Below are positions 25,923 through 42,266 of a stretch of 64,000 nucleotides of DNA, one piece after another (position 1 is the stretch's first letter; the number at the start of each line of letters is the position of its first letter). The position numbers and the translations under genes were made by a program. Below the pieces are notes generated by a model, which had not been told where the DNA came from, did no database searches, and saw only the letters and a list, made by a program, of their open reading frames with translations. This stretch comes from Lobosporangium transversale. Taxonomy: Eukaryota; Mortierellomycota; Mortierellomycetes; Mortierellales; Mortierellaceae. The stretch lies in contig NW_019029046.1 of NCBI RefSeq assembly GCF_002105155.1, positions 62,001 to 126,000 of the forward strand, read 5' to 3'.

Positions 25923-26891
25923 CAAAAACAAGTGCGGGGTTATGGTGAATGTCTTCTGAATCCTTGATCTTTTCAATAAAGGTACATGCCAGTGTTTACC
26001 AACAAAAATAAAAATATCTACGGCGGGGATAAAAGTGGGTTCATTCTGAAAGTGCGGGGTGAAAGAGAGTGTCCTTTCGTTGACTCGTGAGAAAATAATA
26101 TCAGCAATGTTCATAAGTAAATGATTGAAAAAAAGAAAAACTTACCAATAAGGGTCTCTACACCGAGAAGCGACATGAGACGGATCGGGTAAGTTGTCTG
26201 AGTCAATGCAAATCCCTCATAAAAATGAAAGCGACCGACCATACAGACAGTGGGGACGTCATTGTCACCAAGAAGGCCAAATACGAGTTTACCAGCATGT
26301 CCGGCAACTATCAACAGCAACAAGGATAAAAAAAAAATGTCAGACTGAGAGTGAGTTGATCAATGCTGATGTGCCTCTTAGTCTTCAACGGTTGACTGGT
26401 TTATGGATCTCTGGTTTTTTTTTTTTTTTTTTTTGTTCTTAATGCAATGGATCTTCACATGTTTTTCATTCAGACTCCATGTTAAGTATTCCCCATTGGG
26501 TCTCCTTTTTTGCCCTGATAATGTCGATGTCATTATCGTGTGTGGTCTGTAAGAGTTAGTTGCAAGTATATTTGAATCGCCTAAAAGGACTATATTGTCT
26601 ATGGATTCCTAGATCGAATACATGAAATTGATGGAATGTATGAAGGAATGCTTTTTTTTTTTTTTTTTTTTTTTTTAACTTACCGGTGGAGTCGACGAAA
26701 CCAGGGATTGCAGAATATGCAAACTCCACCTTGTTGTGGAGAGCATCAACGAGGCCACCAAGACCGGATCCACAGACGATTCCCACCTTGGGCTTGGCAA
26801 GATTTGTAGGCAAGGCTCTTTCACCGAGGGTGAGGAAGGCAAGAGCACCTTGGAGGTCCTTGAATGTAGCAGCGTTGGCCATTGTCGACAA
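25030..26891 (-). CDS. Purine nucleoside phosphorylase (trimeric class)
   Basis: Phosphorolysis of inosine and guanosine in purine salvage, in the cytosol. Exons are 26891-26684, 26307-26146, 25689-25169 and 25062-25030, giving 307 residues. The phosphate and base site motifs of the PNP/MTAP family are present in order: GIVCGSGLGG, GHAGKLVFG, GRFHFYEG, VTNAAGGLN, SGPSYESKAE, VGMSTIPEVIVARHCG and LVTNRAV, whose Asn fits the purine-selective residue. The last exon encodes only ten residues (TLVKYLVDMI). The first two introns are unusually long for this locus (about 375 and 455 bases) and both carry homopolymers: T runs at 26415-26434 and 26652-26676 and an A run at 25892-25921. It follows the Pol I gene in tandem, with about 157 bases between that stop and this ATG. 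Confidence 0.95.
25892..25921. repeat. 30-base poly-A run in PNP intron 2
   Basis: Reads as poly-T on the coding strand of the PNP gene. It lies about 200 bases upstream of the acceptor at 25690. Confidence 0.9.
26652..26676. repeat. 25-base poly-T run in PNP intron 1
   Basis: Reads as poly-A on the coding strand. It begins within eight bases of the GTAAGTT donor at 26683. A second run of 20 T lies in the same intron at 26415-26434. Confidence 0.9.
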
Positions 26892-27048
26892 TATTCAGTT
26901 GAAATAGAGGAGAGTAGAATTTCGGATAGAAAGAGAAGAAGGTAAAAAAATTAAAATTGAGCTTTTATTTTGCTTAATGAAACATGTGTTTGTTTTTGTG
27001 TGGAATGTCTATCGTAAAAAAAAATGTTTAAATGCTTTGCTATTCGGA

Positions 27049-30000
27049 CTAGACATCCATCGTCTCAGGAACAAGGGGCTGCATCACATCGAATGAACCT
27101 GTTCCGCCCTCAACTACTTTGCCCAGAACTAGACGGGCTGATGGTGAATCCAAGGCATCATAATCTCCATGCAGAGTTGCCTGTGTCAAGAAGTGACAAG
27201 TACGCTCGAACGACATTTTCAAAAATGGCGATGTAGAGGACTCAATTCCCATTCGGTTGAACGGTTTGAATCCACTCTCAAAAGTCTTTAAAAAAAAAAA
27301 AAAAAAAAAAGCAATATTGAATACGAAATACAAATCATTAGCATTTCTGACCTGGGGTTTTTTAAAAGACCGATTTCATGAATCAATAAACCCAGGGCTC
27401 TTACCATATAGTCAGCAATCAACGTCAAGTGTCGGCGATCCACATCGATGCCGTAGGCACCAAATACTCCACTGATCTCTTGAATGATGGCACTACGAGC
27501 AGCTTCCACACCATAGGTCCTCAAGATGGCGCCAATGTCATTGGAATAGATAGTGTTAACATCAATCAGGTCTGAATACTCCCAAATTCCCTTCAAATTC
27601 ACTCCCTCGGTTGCAATCTGAGGTTTACCCTTCTCGTCCTCAGACATGAACACCCGCTCAATGCCCTTGATCTCATGGATAACACAGTTTGGCGCGACAG
27701 CAGTAATTAGATTGACCATTAAAAGCTTCTTCGTATCTGCAGGGAAATGCATCTCAATCTCACACCATGATCCATGCTCGTTGTCAAATGAATAACGCTG
27801 GACATAAGGACTAGCAGCACAGAGCCGTTCTTCACGATCCTTCCGGTTTTCCTCCATCATCCTCTCACGCCTCTCAGTCTGCTTGGCTGTGCGGGCTTGA
27901 CGCTTACGCTTATCAGCCTCATCTTCAACTTCATCTGCACTATCATCACTTGAATCAGAGCTGACATCAGAATCTTCACCATCCAGCTCCTTTTGGGCCT
28001 TGTCTGCAGACTTGATAACCTCCTCATCTTCCGAATCAGGTCCCTCATATGAGGCTTGCTGCTTGCTCCTCTTCATGAGCTTTGCAGATGTAGCATCTCC
28101 ATCTCCATCGTCACTCTCATCACCACCAGCATCATGACGCGACACTTCCGCTTCATCATCGTGATCCTCGTCACCAGCCACAGTCTCTTTAACTTTGCTG
28201 GGCTTGCCAATCTCATCTTCACTGACTCCTTTGGTCTTACGGTATACACGACGGATATCTCGGAGGATGGCTGTCTCAAGCTTTTTGACAAACTGATGTT
28301 CAATTACACTCTCTACATCATTGGATGTTACACCATACTCTGCCTTATACTCACTCTCGCGGAAGAGATTCAGACGAATAGCGAAAACTTTGTGGCGTCT
28401 TTGATTAGTTGCAGCAGATTTAGAGATCAACCGCTCAGTGACCTGGACGCTATCTATCAGTTGAGCAAGAGTCAATCGCGACGTATCCTGGCAGAACGAC
28501 TGCAGCTGGCTATCTGTAACACCTTCTCTAATGTTCAGACTCATGGTAGGCGTCTTGAGTTTTGTTGAAGCCGTCATGACAATCTCACGTAGACGTGGAA
28601 TACCGAGCGTGACGTTCTTAGCTCCAAACCCAGCAAAGTGGAATGTGTTGAGTGTCATCTGAGTGGAGGGTTCTCCCACACCCTGAGCAGCCAACAGACC
28701 AACAGCCTCACCAGGCTCAACAAGAGAGTTCATATAACGAAGATACATCATTGCCTTAAATTTCTTCTTGTCTAGTCCCTTGTAACGCTCCGATTTCTTC
28801 GTTACAGCATCACCAGGGTTCTGAATGATTCCGTCGGGGTTTTTCTCCACGTAATCATTAAGCTTCTTCTCAAATGCCTCGCTAACAGCTCCGACGGATG
28901 AACTGGGTGAGAACAAGCTGAGGGTTGGGTCGTACTTGTGGGGTTTACGTGCCACCTTCTTATTGTAAGCCATTGCCTCTGTTTGGTCCAAGAGTGGCAA
29001 CACCTGTGCAGGTCTGTACTTTGCAATAAGAGCAAGCGAATTCTCGGCACTGAACTTGAATTGATTGATGTGAGCCTGCTTGATCACATCAAGCGAATCT
29101 TCACCGTAATGGAACTGCAAGATTGACCCATCCGAGTCACGGACTGTCTGATCATAACCAACTTTCAGCCCCTCTAGATGCTTAATCAAACATCTCTGAA
29201 GATATCCCGAACGCGATGTCTTAACAGCAGTATCAATCAACCCTTCTCTTCCAGCCATGCAATGGAAATAATACTCCTGAGGACGGATACCTGTCAAAAA
29301 ACGTCCGGCGATATAGCCTCCAGCACGGGCGGATGTGTCAAAAGGAGCGAATGAAGGCAATGACTTTCCAGAGACCATGATAGGAACACGACGACCTTCC
29401 AACTCCTGCTGACCAAGAGCGCAGGAAATCTGTGTTACGTTAACATATGAACCTTTAGCTCCAGAGACGGTCATAGTCTGCATATTGTTGTATGGGAACT
29501 TTTTCAACTATACAAGCAAAAATAAATAAATAAACAAATAAATTAATTAATAAAAGGTCAAGTTAGAGCCACAATTCATACATCAAATGTTATAAAGCGG
29601 TCCAGTAAAGACTTTATACGACATACCAACCCATTAGGAATGCATGCATTCTGCACTGATGTAGTCAACTCATTTACAGTAGACTTCATAGTAGCGTCAA
29701 GTCCAGCCAGTTGTTCATCTGAACGTAATACGGTCTCAAGCTTGTTTCTAAATTCTTTCTGCAGCTTTCCATTCTTCTTAAGCTGCTCGACAGTACAATC
29801 CATTTTGGCATATTTGAGTGCAGCTTTACTACCAATATCCTTGCCACCGTCCTGAAGATCATGGCGCCACTTGTCGCCTTCCGGAGTGAGCCTCAAGTCA
29901 TCCATGCGACAGGTAAAAGCCCAACGCTGAGTCCAGCGAGTGAATAGACGGCTCAGAATACTAAGCAGCTTGCCTGCAATGTCGCCGCCATATATCTCAT

Positions 30001-32829
30001 AACAGCTGTGAACAAGACCATACGACTTGGCTCCAAACTGAGACTTATCAAGAACGCCTGTGATCAAGACTCCATCCATGATCTGAACAATAGATTCTTC
30101 TTCACCACCCTTCCCAAAGTACTGAGCCTTGACCTGAGCACCAGCAGTCATGCTGAGAGGTGGACGGCCGATAGTTAAATTATGAAGAATGGCAGTAATG
30201 ACGTCCTTACCAGTCCAGAGCGGAACAGGCTTCCAGATAGTAGGTGGGAGGGTTAAAATTTTGCCATTGCCAGTACGGTCAATTTCAGGACGAAGAGCAC
30301 CATAAAGCAGATATTGATATTCGGAGCGATCAAAGAATGATCCACGAATAGTCATCCAAACACCGGCGACAACATGATCTTGAATCAGGCCTCGAAGAGG
30401 AGCACCAGACGTAGGGACCAAGTACTGAGAGTCTGTGTTAGCAATCAATTTTGCCTCAGCTCTAGCAATCTCATTTTGAGGGAAATGTACATTCATCTCG
30501 TCTCCATCGAAATCAGCGTTGTAGGTGTTGCAGTTCGCGTAATGCATACGAATTGTACGCTCTCCAGGCAAGATACGAGCCTTATGGGCCATGATCGAAG
30601 GCTTGTGAAGAGTAGGCTGACGGTTCAACAACAGCAAGTCACCATTACGAAGGTGACGATAAACCTTCTTATTTGTAGGTTGAGTACGTGTAGGATAAGG
30701 TGAAGTGGTTGAAACACCGCTATGAGAATCCTGTGGAGTAAGGAGTTGGTTGGCAAGTGCGATTCTAGATTCAAGTGACAAGTTAGCGAGTGACGACAGA
30801 GCTCCGTCTTCATGCTGTACATAGGCAGCTCCTGGCCACTTGGATGGGCCATTTATAACAGCACGACGCATCTCCTTGACGTTGTAATGGGTGACGGGTT
30901 CCGGATATGTGAGTTTCGTAGCAAAAACAGGGGGGATACCAATCTCATTGGTCTCAATATTGACATCTGGTGAAATGACGGAACGAGCGGCATAATTGAC
31001 ACGCTTTCCCATCATATGCTTACGAAAGAGACCTTCCTTCTTCTCAAGACCCTGTCGGATGCCAGCGGGAGGTAGTTTTCCTCCACGCATGATGACAGGG
31101 TTCTTGGTCGAATCGATGAGCGAGTTAACATCGTGCTGAAGTTGAATCCAAGCATCTACCAGGTATTTGAATGATCCCTGTCTTTGGTTCTTAAGAGCGG
31201 CTTCATCCGCTTTGTTAGTTGAAGTCAGGTCACGGAGACGCTCGCAGGTGTTGAGGATCTTTCCCAAATGTTCATTCTGAGGGTTCTCAAACAATTTGTC
31301 ACCCATGACAGAAGCAGGGCGGAAGCGAGTAGGCGCTACAGGCAAAATTTCAAGGAAAAAGATGTCTGCGCTGACGATTTTTGTGTATTTTTTCTGCATT
31401 TGAGGGCCGTTTGAGCCGTACAGAAGCGCACACATATCTTGCTCAATGACAAAGAGGCGTTGAAGAAGGTTACGGATGTGAAGTGGAGTAAGGTATTTGT
31501 TGTTGTCTTTCAATTCCATAGCATCTTCATCGTCACTGTCAACAATGTTCCTTGACTTTTTGGTCTTGGCGACTTTTGTTTCTTTTTGTTTCTTTTTGAC
31601 ATCCTCTCCAGCTGAAGACATATCTGCATCATCGTCTGCATCATCTTCTTCATCCTCTGTGTGCTCAGAAGTTGAAGAGTCGCTATCACTCATCGGGGTT
31701 GCGGCTTTCTTGATCTGTGTTGCAAGAACATTGGTCTGCTCACGTCCTTGAGCGGTATTGTACATTAATTGCTTCTTGGTCAAAGGCTTCTCAAAGATTT
31801 TTGCATATCCATCTTTGCGAAAAGTGGGCGAAAAACTGAATGACAAAAAAAAAAAAAAAATAAAAAAAAAATGGGCATGATACCAATATCGTTAATAAAG
31901 CAGTCTTTCATCATTCTATGTATTTAGCCGTTCTATAATATAATGCAAGCTTACGTTGCGCAATTGTTACACTTCTTCACATTGGTGGCACGACGATAAA
32001 ATTCTGCAATAACACGTTTCCGTTCGTCGTTGACAACTGTCGTCTTGTAATCCTCATGACCATGAACCGCCTTCTTCAAACAAGCTTCAACATAGGTATC
32101 GAGCTTGGCAATGTATTCATCCTCTCCTAAGATCTCTTCCTTGTTGTCATCCGTCTCCATGTCGCCATTGTCCTTGATCTTCCTACTGGTCACAGAGATG
32201 TTGTCGATTTCCTTCGACTCTAAAAAACGACCCCTATTTAACAACCGTAATTTTGAGATATATCGATGTGTCTATAGTAAATAAAATTACAAGGAAAGGA
32301 TCGACCAGTCAGTTATGTTGATTATATAATAAGAGTAGGTAAATTAGACATAATCAAGTATCAGATACTCGGTGCTCATGCGTACCTCGCTTTTAGACAT
32401 CCTAAAGTGATGGCAAAATAAACATGTTGAGCGGAGCATTTGGTACATCTGAGGGAAAAACATGGGATTATACACTGGACATGGTAGCTCGATATGTCCG
32501 AAGTGGCCAGGGCAGGCAAAGTGATCCAGGGAGCAAGTCGCACATCTATAAAGCAGTAATGGTCATGTGAACGCCATGAGATAAAGAGCTAGTCAATATA
32601 TTATAATGACTATGATACAAATTGCATCAGTCGAACAAACTTACACATGGTGTTTTGAAAAAGGACCTAATGCCGGGTCATAGAGACCGCCCTTGGTTGG
32701 ATGGTTAAGATTATCAAAGAGAATAGGGTTGACGATCTGTTTGACAGAGATTTTTTTGATTTCTTCAGCATCGTAAAAGGAGAATGCCACTGAAGTGACC
32801 TCTGTTCCGTTTGGTCGAGCGATGTTCAT
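27049..32829 (-). CDS. RPA190: DNA-directed RNA polymerase I largest subunit
   Basis: Catalytic subunit of Pol I, which makes the large rRNA precursor in the nucleolus. Exons are 32829-32645, 32545-32386, 32271-31955, 31835-29627, 29507-27405 and 27285-27049, giving 1736 residues, in line with RPA190/RPA194. The clamp zinc site CxxC...CPGHFGH lies at the start of exon 2. The catalytic loop NADFDGDEMN is near residue 659. The trigger/bridge region has GAKGS and GEPSTQMTLNTFH. The Pol I-type acidic insertion before the C-terminal clamp has many Asp, Glu and Ser residues (about 28.2-27.9 kb). The C-terminus has SPFLKMSFE and ends in PLVPETMDV. The name follows yeast usage. It is divergent from the ZC3H15 homolog. 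Confidence 0.97.
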
Positions 32830-33212
32830 TCTTTCTGATCGGTGCCCGACAAATCAATGTTCGAAAGTGCTGAATGGGTTTGCTGCTCTTTTTCTTTTCA
32901 GTTCCTCTGTAGTAACACGCGATGGAATGCCAATCGAGAGATTGGAAAAAAGAGTAAGAAAAATGGCAAATAGTCAGACAAGAGTCGTAATAGCGAGCCT
33001 ATCAAGGATAATTCATTGAAGATAAAAAAAAAAACGACCTTGTTTGTTTAGGTGGCTTAGTTAGTAGTCACATATAGCGGAGCACATGACCTTATGGACT
33101 CCTACGCCGTTTTTTACGCCCCCAATCCATCAATTGGACATTTATTCTCCTCATTTACTCCAGTTCCCGGCTACTATTACATTTTCCAGTACAGAGCACA
33201 CTTCCACATATC
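32830..33212. promoter_or_regulatory. Divergent promoter region of RPA190 and TMA46
   Basis: A 383-base interval between divergent start codons of two growth-related genes: Pol I transcription and a translation-associated factor. Co-regulation is plausible but no motif was identified. Confidence 0.45.
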
Positions 33213-34715
33213 ATGCCCCCCAAGAAAACTGCTGAGAAGAAAAAGATTGTTGAAGATAAGACCTTTGGTCTTAAAAATAAGAACAAATCTGCTAAAGTCA
33301 GTCGATATGTAGAAACCGTCAAGAATCAGGCTGCACAGGCTGGTCAGTCGAGAAAGGATATGGTAATGTTAGAGATCACCTTGTTAAATAGTGGGTATTA
33401 TATGTTATAGCCGTACGGAATGATGCACGGGTCTTAACAACAGCTTAATTTTACTTAATAACCGTACTCATCCTTTTCTTTTTTTATCGATTGTCCTTTA
33501 ACACTTCAATTTATTAAAAATGAACGATGACTTATACTACGCTTATGCTGGCTGGCAATGTAGCTGGAAAAGGAGCGTGAGAAGCAAGCTATTGCTGAAC
33601 GCAAGCGTGCCGCACAAGCCAAGAAAGATGAGCTTAATGAGCTTTTCAAACCCGCTCAAGTGCAGCAAAAAGTTCCTTTCGGAGTTAACCCCAAAACTGT
33701 TCTCTGCGCTTTCTTCAAAGCTGGCACATGTACAAAGGGCGACAAATGCAAATTCTCTCACGATCCAAATGTTGAGCGAAAGACTACTAAGCGAGACTTG
33801 TACACTGATAATCGTGATGAAGAAAAGAAGAATGGTAATTGTCGCTCATCCTGAACAGCATGAAATAAGGCTATTGAATCTGAAAGTACCTATGATATTG
33901 ATAACTGGCTTTGCTATCCGTGTTTATTGTTATACAGATACAATGGATAAGTGGGATCAACAAAAGTTAGAGTCTGTTGTTAATTCGAAATCAAAGGGCA
34001 ATCCTAATGCGACGACTACCGACATTGTGTGCAAATATTTCTTGGAAGCCATTGAAAATCAAAAGTACGGTTGGTTCTGGGACTGTCCTAACGGGGGTAA
34101 GCAAAATTTATGTTTTATAAAGAAAGAAAGAAAGAAAAATAACAAATAATACAAATAAAACTAGTAATAAAAAAAAAAGCATGAGATTCATCAATTTTTT
34201 TTAATTGTTTTAATGTTTGATCTTTAGGGACACAATGTAAATATCGCCATGCTTTACCTCCTGGTTTCGTGTTAAAGACCAAAGCTGAACTCAGAGCTGA
34301 GGCGAACAAAGAGGTTATTTCAATTGAAGACTTTTTGGAGACGGAACGCCATAAACTGGGGAAGAACCTCACTCCTGTGACAGCAGAGTCCTTTGCAGCT
34401 TGGAAGAGAACTCGTGCTGAACGTGCTGAACAGGAAGAACAAGCTAAACGCAAAGCCAAAGAGGCTGCTTTCAAAGCTGGAAAGATGTTACAGTTCTCCG
34501 GAAGAGAATTATTTGACTTCAATCCCGAAATTGCTGGAGCCGACGACGAGGACGACGACAATGTCTTCGACTTTTCATCATATGCAAGGGACATGGACGA
34601 TACTGAAACACACGACGAACTTACGGCACGGATTACGAAAGATATGGCTAATGTTAACGTTGATGACGAGCTATTCGCAGGCGAAGAGGATGTGGAAGTC
34701 AGTGATGACGAGTAA
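33213..34715 (+). CDS. TMA46: CCCH zinc-finger DRG-family-regulatory protein (Tma46/ZC3H15)
   Basis: Partner of the developmentally regulated GTPase Rbg1/DRG1; ribosome-associated, cytosolic. Exons are 33213-33362, 33564-33834, 33938-34096 and 34228-34715, giving 355 residues. The N-terminus [20 protein letters not shown], followed by KNKNKS, is the family signature. The first CCCH finger is [19 protein letters not shown]. The second, [19 protein letters not shown], is split by intron 3 after the glycines. The DFRP region follows: [14 protein letters not shown], then [13 protein letters not shown]. The C-terminus is very acidic, ending EDVEVSDDE. The four exon ends agree in phase. It is convergent with the HMG gene, 284 bases away. 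Confidence 0.95.
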
Positions 34716-34999
34716 TGTGTTTAGTGAAAAGAGAGTCTCCTTGATGTCTTTTTTGTTGTTGTTGTTGTAGAGGTAGTGGTTGTTGTAGAGATTCGTCAGA
34801 CTTAATTGAAGTATTGCAAAAAAAGGAAATGGAGAGACATTTTGGCTGCATAAGATTTTGTAGCATTTCACAATACATATCTGTGATCTGTCTGCATAGA
34901 AACTTGCTCTCTTTTTGAGTATAACGATAAATTTGATTGAAGGTCGGAATAGCATAGGGTCATATCTGTCATTGGTCAAACCTTATTCGACGTCTGCAG

Positions 35000-37015
35000 T
35001 TAGCCTTGTCGGGCAAGCGGAATGATCAAGTTTGGCTGAAACTGACTACCTTGAACACTCAAGTAAGGAGTTGTTTCTACAGAATACGGCTGCTGGAAGT
35101 CTTCAGGATTAATATATTGCATGCTTGATGGATCCAGAAACGTTTCTGATCCCTTGACTCCAAACAACGGTACATTAATCTCACAAACGTCATTCGGCAT
35201 CCAGGTTTGATTGTGCTCATACTCTGAATTCAACTGCGATAAAATTGAGTTTGAATCATTCGAAGATATCTTGGCGGCATCATAAATGAAATATGGCAAG
35301 TCTGTTCTCAATGGCATTTTACTGCAACAGTCGTAATAAAAGGGTGCATTGCTCTGTTCGCTTAACAATCCTTGACTATCCATATTCTCCGCGAAAGCGT
35401 ACTCATGATTGATGCAATTATCGATAGGGTCAACTAGGGTGCCTGAACTGAAGCTATTATCTGAAGGTAACGCATGTTTTGGTAATGAGAACCGCGTTTG
35501 ATTGCTAGTATCGCCTGTGAATAGAGAATAGGCCTGCCATAGAAATGGAATTGATTGTGATTGATGTTGCGGGTGAGGTTGTTGCAGAGTTCGTCGGCTC
35601 TTGTTTTCTTCGAGCCCTAAATACAGCTGCTGCTCAATAAGTGAATGGCCCTTCCATGTTGAGAAGGCTGTCGGACGACTATATCCTGAAGGGGACATTC
35701 TAGAAATACTAGGGCAGTCAGATTGAACGATTACAGAAGAGCCATGGCTATTGCAACCTTCAGTACCGGTATTTGCACCAGTGGATTGTCCTCGAAGCCT
35801 GTAGCCTTTCTTCGGCCTCTTCTTCTGCAGCAAAGATTGCTCTGGAACATGCTCATTTAAGCGTATTCTCTTGTTGAAATTTGATATGCTTGCATCTTGG
35901 ACGGATTCAAATTGATTAGTATATCCGACCTCTATCCTTGAATTGTTAACACTAGCTGGTACGTCAAAACTGTCATTGATAGGATAACAAATGTTCCCGT
36001 TGAGAGTAAACATTGTTTCTGTTGCCGCAGTCATTGCTATTAGTTTCTTATGCGGAGTATATTTATATCCTGGATGTATCCGAGCATGTTCTTCTTTCCC
36101 ACGACTGGCCATCAGCTTATACCAAGCCTTAACAGACTCTGACTCAGTTCGCCATCGCTCTGCTGCAATTTTGGAGATGACTCTGTTGTTAATCATGCCA
36201 AGTTCAACCATAATCATCGGCAGAATTATAGATCGGTATAACATAAAGCAGTTCTTGGGCCGAGGCGCGCGTAAAGCTTGCCTTTTGGCTTTACGTCGTT
36301 TCTGATGAAGAGCCGAGGCACTGGGAGGGAAATAGACTGATGACATGGATATAGCCTTGACTGTCTTGAAGATTGGCTCCGAAGTGGAAGGGCTTGTTAG
36401 AGCTGCTTGCTTTGATGCTGAAGAGGATGGTGGATACCAGCCTGACGTGCATTCAGAGCTGTTATGATTATATTCTACCGGAAGCGAGGTGGGTATAATG
36501 ACTACTTCTGAAGATTGCCCTGTAATCAACGATGACATGTGTGGTTCCTGTGGAGCGCAGTCTTTGGTATTATCATAATTGTTTGTGCATCCATGTGGTA
36601 CCATTGCTGAAGGTGATGAGGTCATATGCTGTTGGAACGAATGCATGTCTGCAGGGAATGTGGAAAATTGCTTTTTTAATCCGAACGTCCCAGTAATGCT
36701 GTTTTCAAGAGGATATCGATTTGCTATCTTCTTTACTTGACTAGGACTAAGGGATGTTGCAATTGCGGTTGAAGGATGTTTGTTGTCGAAGATGCTGTTG
36801 TCAGCTATATCATTTAATGAAGACTGTGATAACAATTTGGCAAACATGATAGAATCCATCATCAATGTGGATGAATTAAAATTCTGAGAGTTTGATGTAT
36901 TTAAAGCTTTTGGTTCCTGTTCCTGAGGACTTGAAGAAGTTAGTCCAATATGATTAACAATTAGCAGATCTGAAAATATAGTCGTTTGACTGAGTTGATT
37001 GAGGTTTTCTTCCAT
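35000..37015 (-). CDS. HMG-box protein of the MATA_HMG type
   Basis: Putative sequence-specific DNA-binding regulator in the nucleus; single exon, 671 residues. One HMG box lies at about residues 252-325: PRPKNCFMLYR, then ISKIAAERWRTES, VKAWYKLMASRGKEEH and HPGYKYTPHKK. The KNxFxLYR start and the HPxYKYxP end are the marks of the MATA_HMG/sex-locus class rather than of HMGB-type proteins. The flanks are Ser/Asn/Gln-rich and likely disordered, with a basic KKRPKKGYRLRG patch after the box. The classical Mucoromycota sex locus neighbours (triose-phosphate transporter and RNA helicase genes) are not beside it. A mating role is therefore unproven and it may be one of several paralogs. Confidence 0.85.
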   Translation of the reverse strand: MEENLNQLSQTTIFSDLLIVNHIGLTSSSPQEQEPKALNTSNSQNFNSSTLMMDSIMFAKLLSQSSLNDIADNSIFDNKHPSTAIATSLSPSQVKKIANRYPLENSITGTFGLKKQFSTFPADMHSFQQHMTSSPSAMVPHGCTNNYDNTKDCAPQEPHMSSLITGQSSEVVIIPTSLPVEYNHNSSECTSGWYPPSSSASKQAALTSPSTSEPIFKTVKAISMSSVYFPPSASALHQKRRKAKRQALRAPRPKNCFMLYRSIILPMIMVELGMINNRVISKIAAERWRTESESVKAWYKLMASRGKEEHARIHPGYKYTPHKKLIAMTAATETMFTLNGNICYPINDSFDVPASVNNSRIEVGYTNQFESVQDASISNFNKRIRLNEHVPEQSLLQKKRPKKGYRLRGQSTGANTGTEGCNSHGSSVIVQSDCPSISRMSPSGYSRPTAFSTWKGHSLIEQQLYLGLEENKSRRTLQQPHPQHQSQSIPFLWQAYSLFTGDTSNQTRFSLPKHALPSDNSFSSGTLVDPIDNCINHEYAFAENMDSQGLLSEQSNAPFYYDCCSKMPLRTDLPYFIYDAAKISSNDSNSILSQLNSEYEHNQTWMPNDVCEINVPLFGVKGSETFLDPSSMQYINPEDFQQPYSVETTPYLSVQGSQFQPNLIIPLARQG

Positions 37016-38429
37016 GTCTGCTCTTTAGAATATATGGAGCGATATAAATGCTTAATATGTTGTATCGATGATGTGGCGCCAAAAGGATTGTATTAACTCG
37101 GAAAGATATTTTAGCTATAAGTCTATTACTGCTCCTTGGTTGAAAGGCTTTTGCACAAAAAAGGGTCTGAGGAATTGTAGAAGGAAGGAAAGAAGAGAGT
37201 AGAGAGAGGTTGGAGAGAAAGGAAGTGAAAATAGATTGACTGCAGTTGGTGATGTATGAGATGAGGTAGTGTCGCGTCAGTAACTGTTCCTAGTGAGTAA
37301 TGGATATGGATATTGGATGATCTCCTTTCTAGTCGCCGAACATCATACGATAGTGTGGAGAAGGAGCATCGGGTGTGGGATCCGATAATGAGTGCTGACT
37401 GAATGATCTTTATTAATAGGTTGAGCGAGTAACAAGGTAGGGAGCTCCATTCTGTATGCGTGTGCCACCACTTCTAGAAGACAAGACTTGTGTGCATCGA
37501 GGTGTGGATACCTGTTGCATTTAGATAATTACAATGGTGATAATGATAGCACTAATAAAGATCCGATGATAGCCATGGCAGTCTTTGTCTATTGACTCTA
37601 TTTCTCCTAAAAATGTGAAACGAAGAAGAACCCTGTACGCTTATTTTTATTAGGAACCACATTGTGTAGAACAAATATTCATAAATTACCATAGTGGATC
37701 GGCTATGAATAACACTATACCAGACGATTTGAAGATGTCGTCCACTCTTTTTCCCTCCGAAGGTCCTTGTAATGTTTACCCATAAACCATCCCAATAGAC
37801 GGGAAGATTTTTTTCTTTTTTGGGTTGGAGGGCAGATAACTTAAATAAAAGATTGTGTAATACCTTAAATTTCAATTAAAAATGTATGCATTCTCCGCGG
37901 AAGACGGAAGAGTTCGATAATTCGATATTGGGACACAATCCATCCCCAGAGGTTCCCCTCTTCTGGACTGGAAATAACAAGTACCAAGCGCCGGCAGTCG
38001 GTGACGTTACAAAGTACACATTGGTATATCGTTTGTGTATGGAACAGGATAAATATACCATCGCCAGGGAGGACAAGGTTGTTTGGTATACAGATTTCTG
38101 TTTTGATTTTTTTTGTCCTTGAATGTCTGGAACACAGAGTCTCTGTCATTCATTGTTCAGTCGCATCTTTTTTCTTTTTTAGTACTTAATTATTCATCAA
38201 GCGTCCATCTTTTTTTTTTTTTTTTTTTTTATACTCGTGCTGCACAACTCATACTGCAAACTGCGCTTGCAGATTACTCGATCCTCACCTGTCATTTCAT
38301 TGTTCGTGTCGAGTTTTATTCCTCTCTATTTCTTCCTTTTGTCAATCCTATTCTCTCTTCAGCCATCTCAACAGTATTCGATATAGTCCTCGTGATTTTC
38401 ATTTTTTATTTAAAAAGACAAGGCTAGAC
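37016..38429. promoter_or_regulatory. Divergent upstream region of HMG-box and poly-Q factor genes
   Basis: This 1.4-kb interval separates two divergently transcribed regulators. A purine-rich stretch lies at 37160-37235, pyrimidine-rich on the HMG coding strand, as is common in fungal leaders. A 21-T run sits at 38210-38230. Open frames near 37865-38149 have no recognisable domain. A long shared control region is a reasonable reading. Confidence 0.4.

Positions 38430-42266
<3,837 letters not shown>

Noticed and set aside
37865-38149. Overlapping 78-94-codon frames on both strands in the HMG/poly-Q intergenic region.
   Set aside because: No domain, no splice partner, and they lie where 5' leaders are expected.
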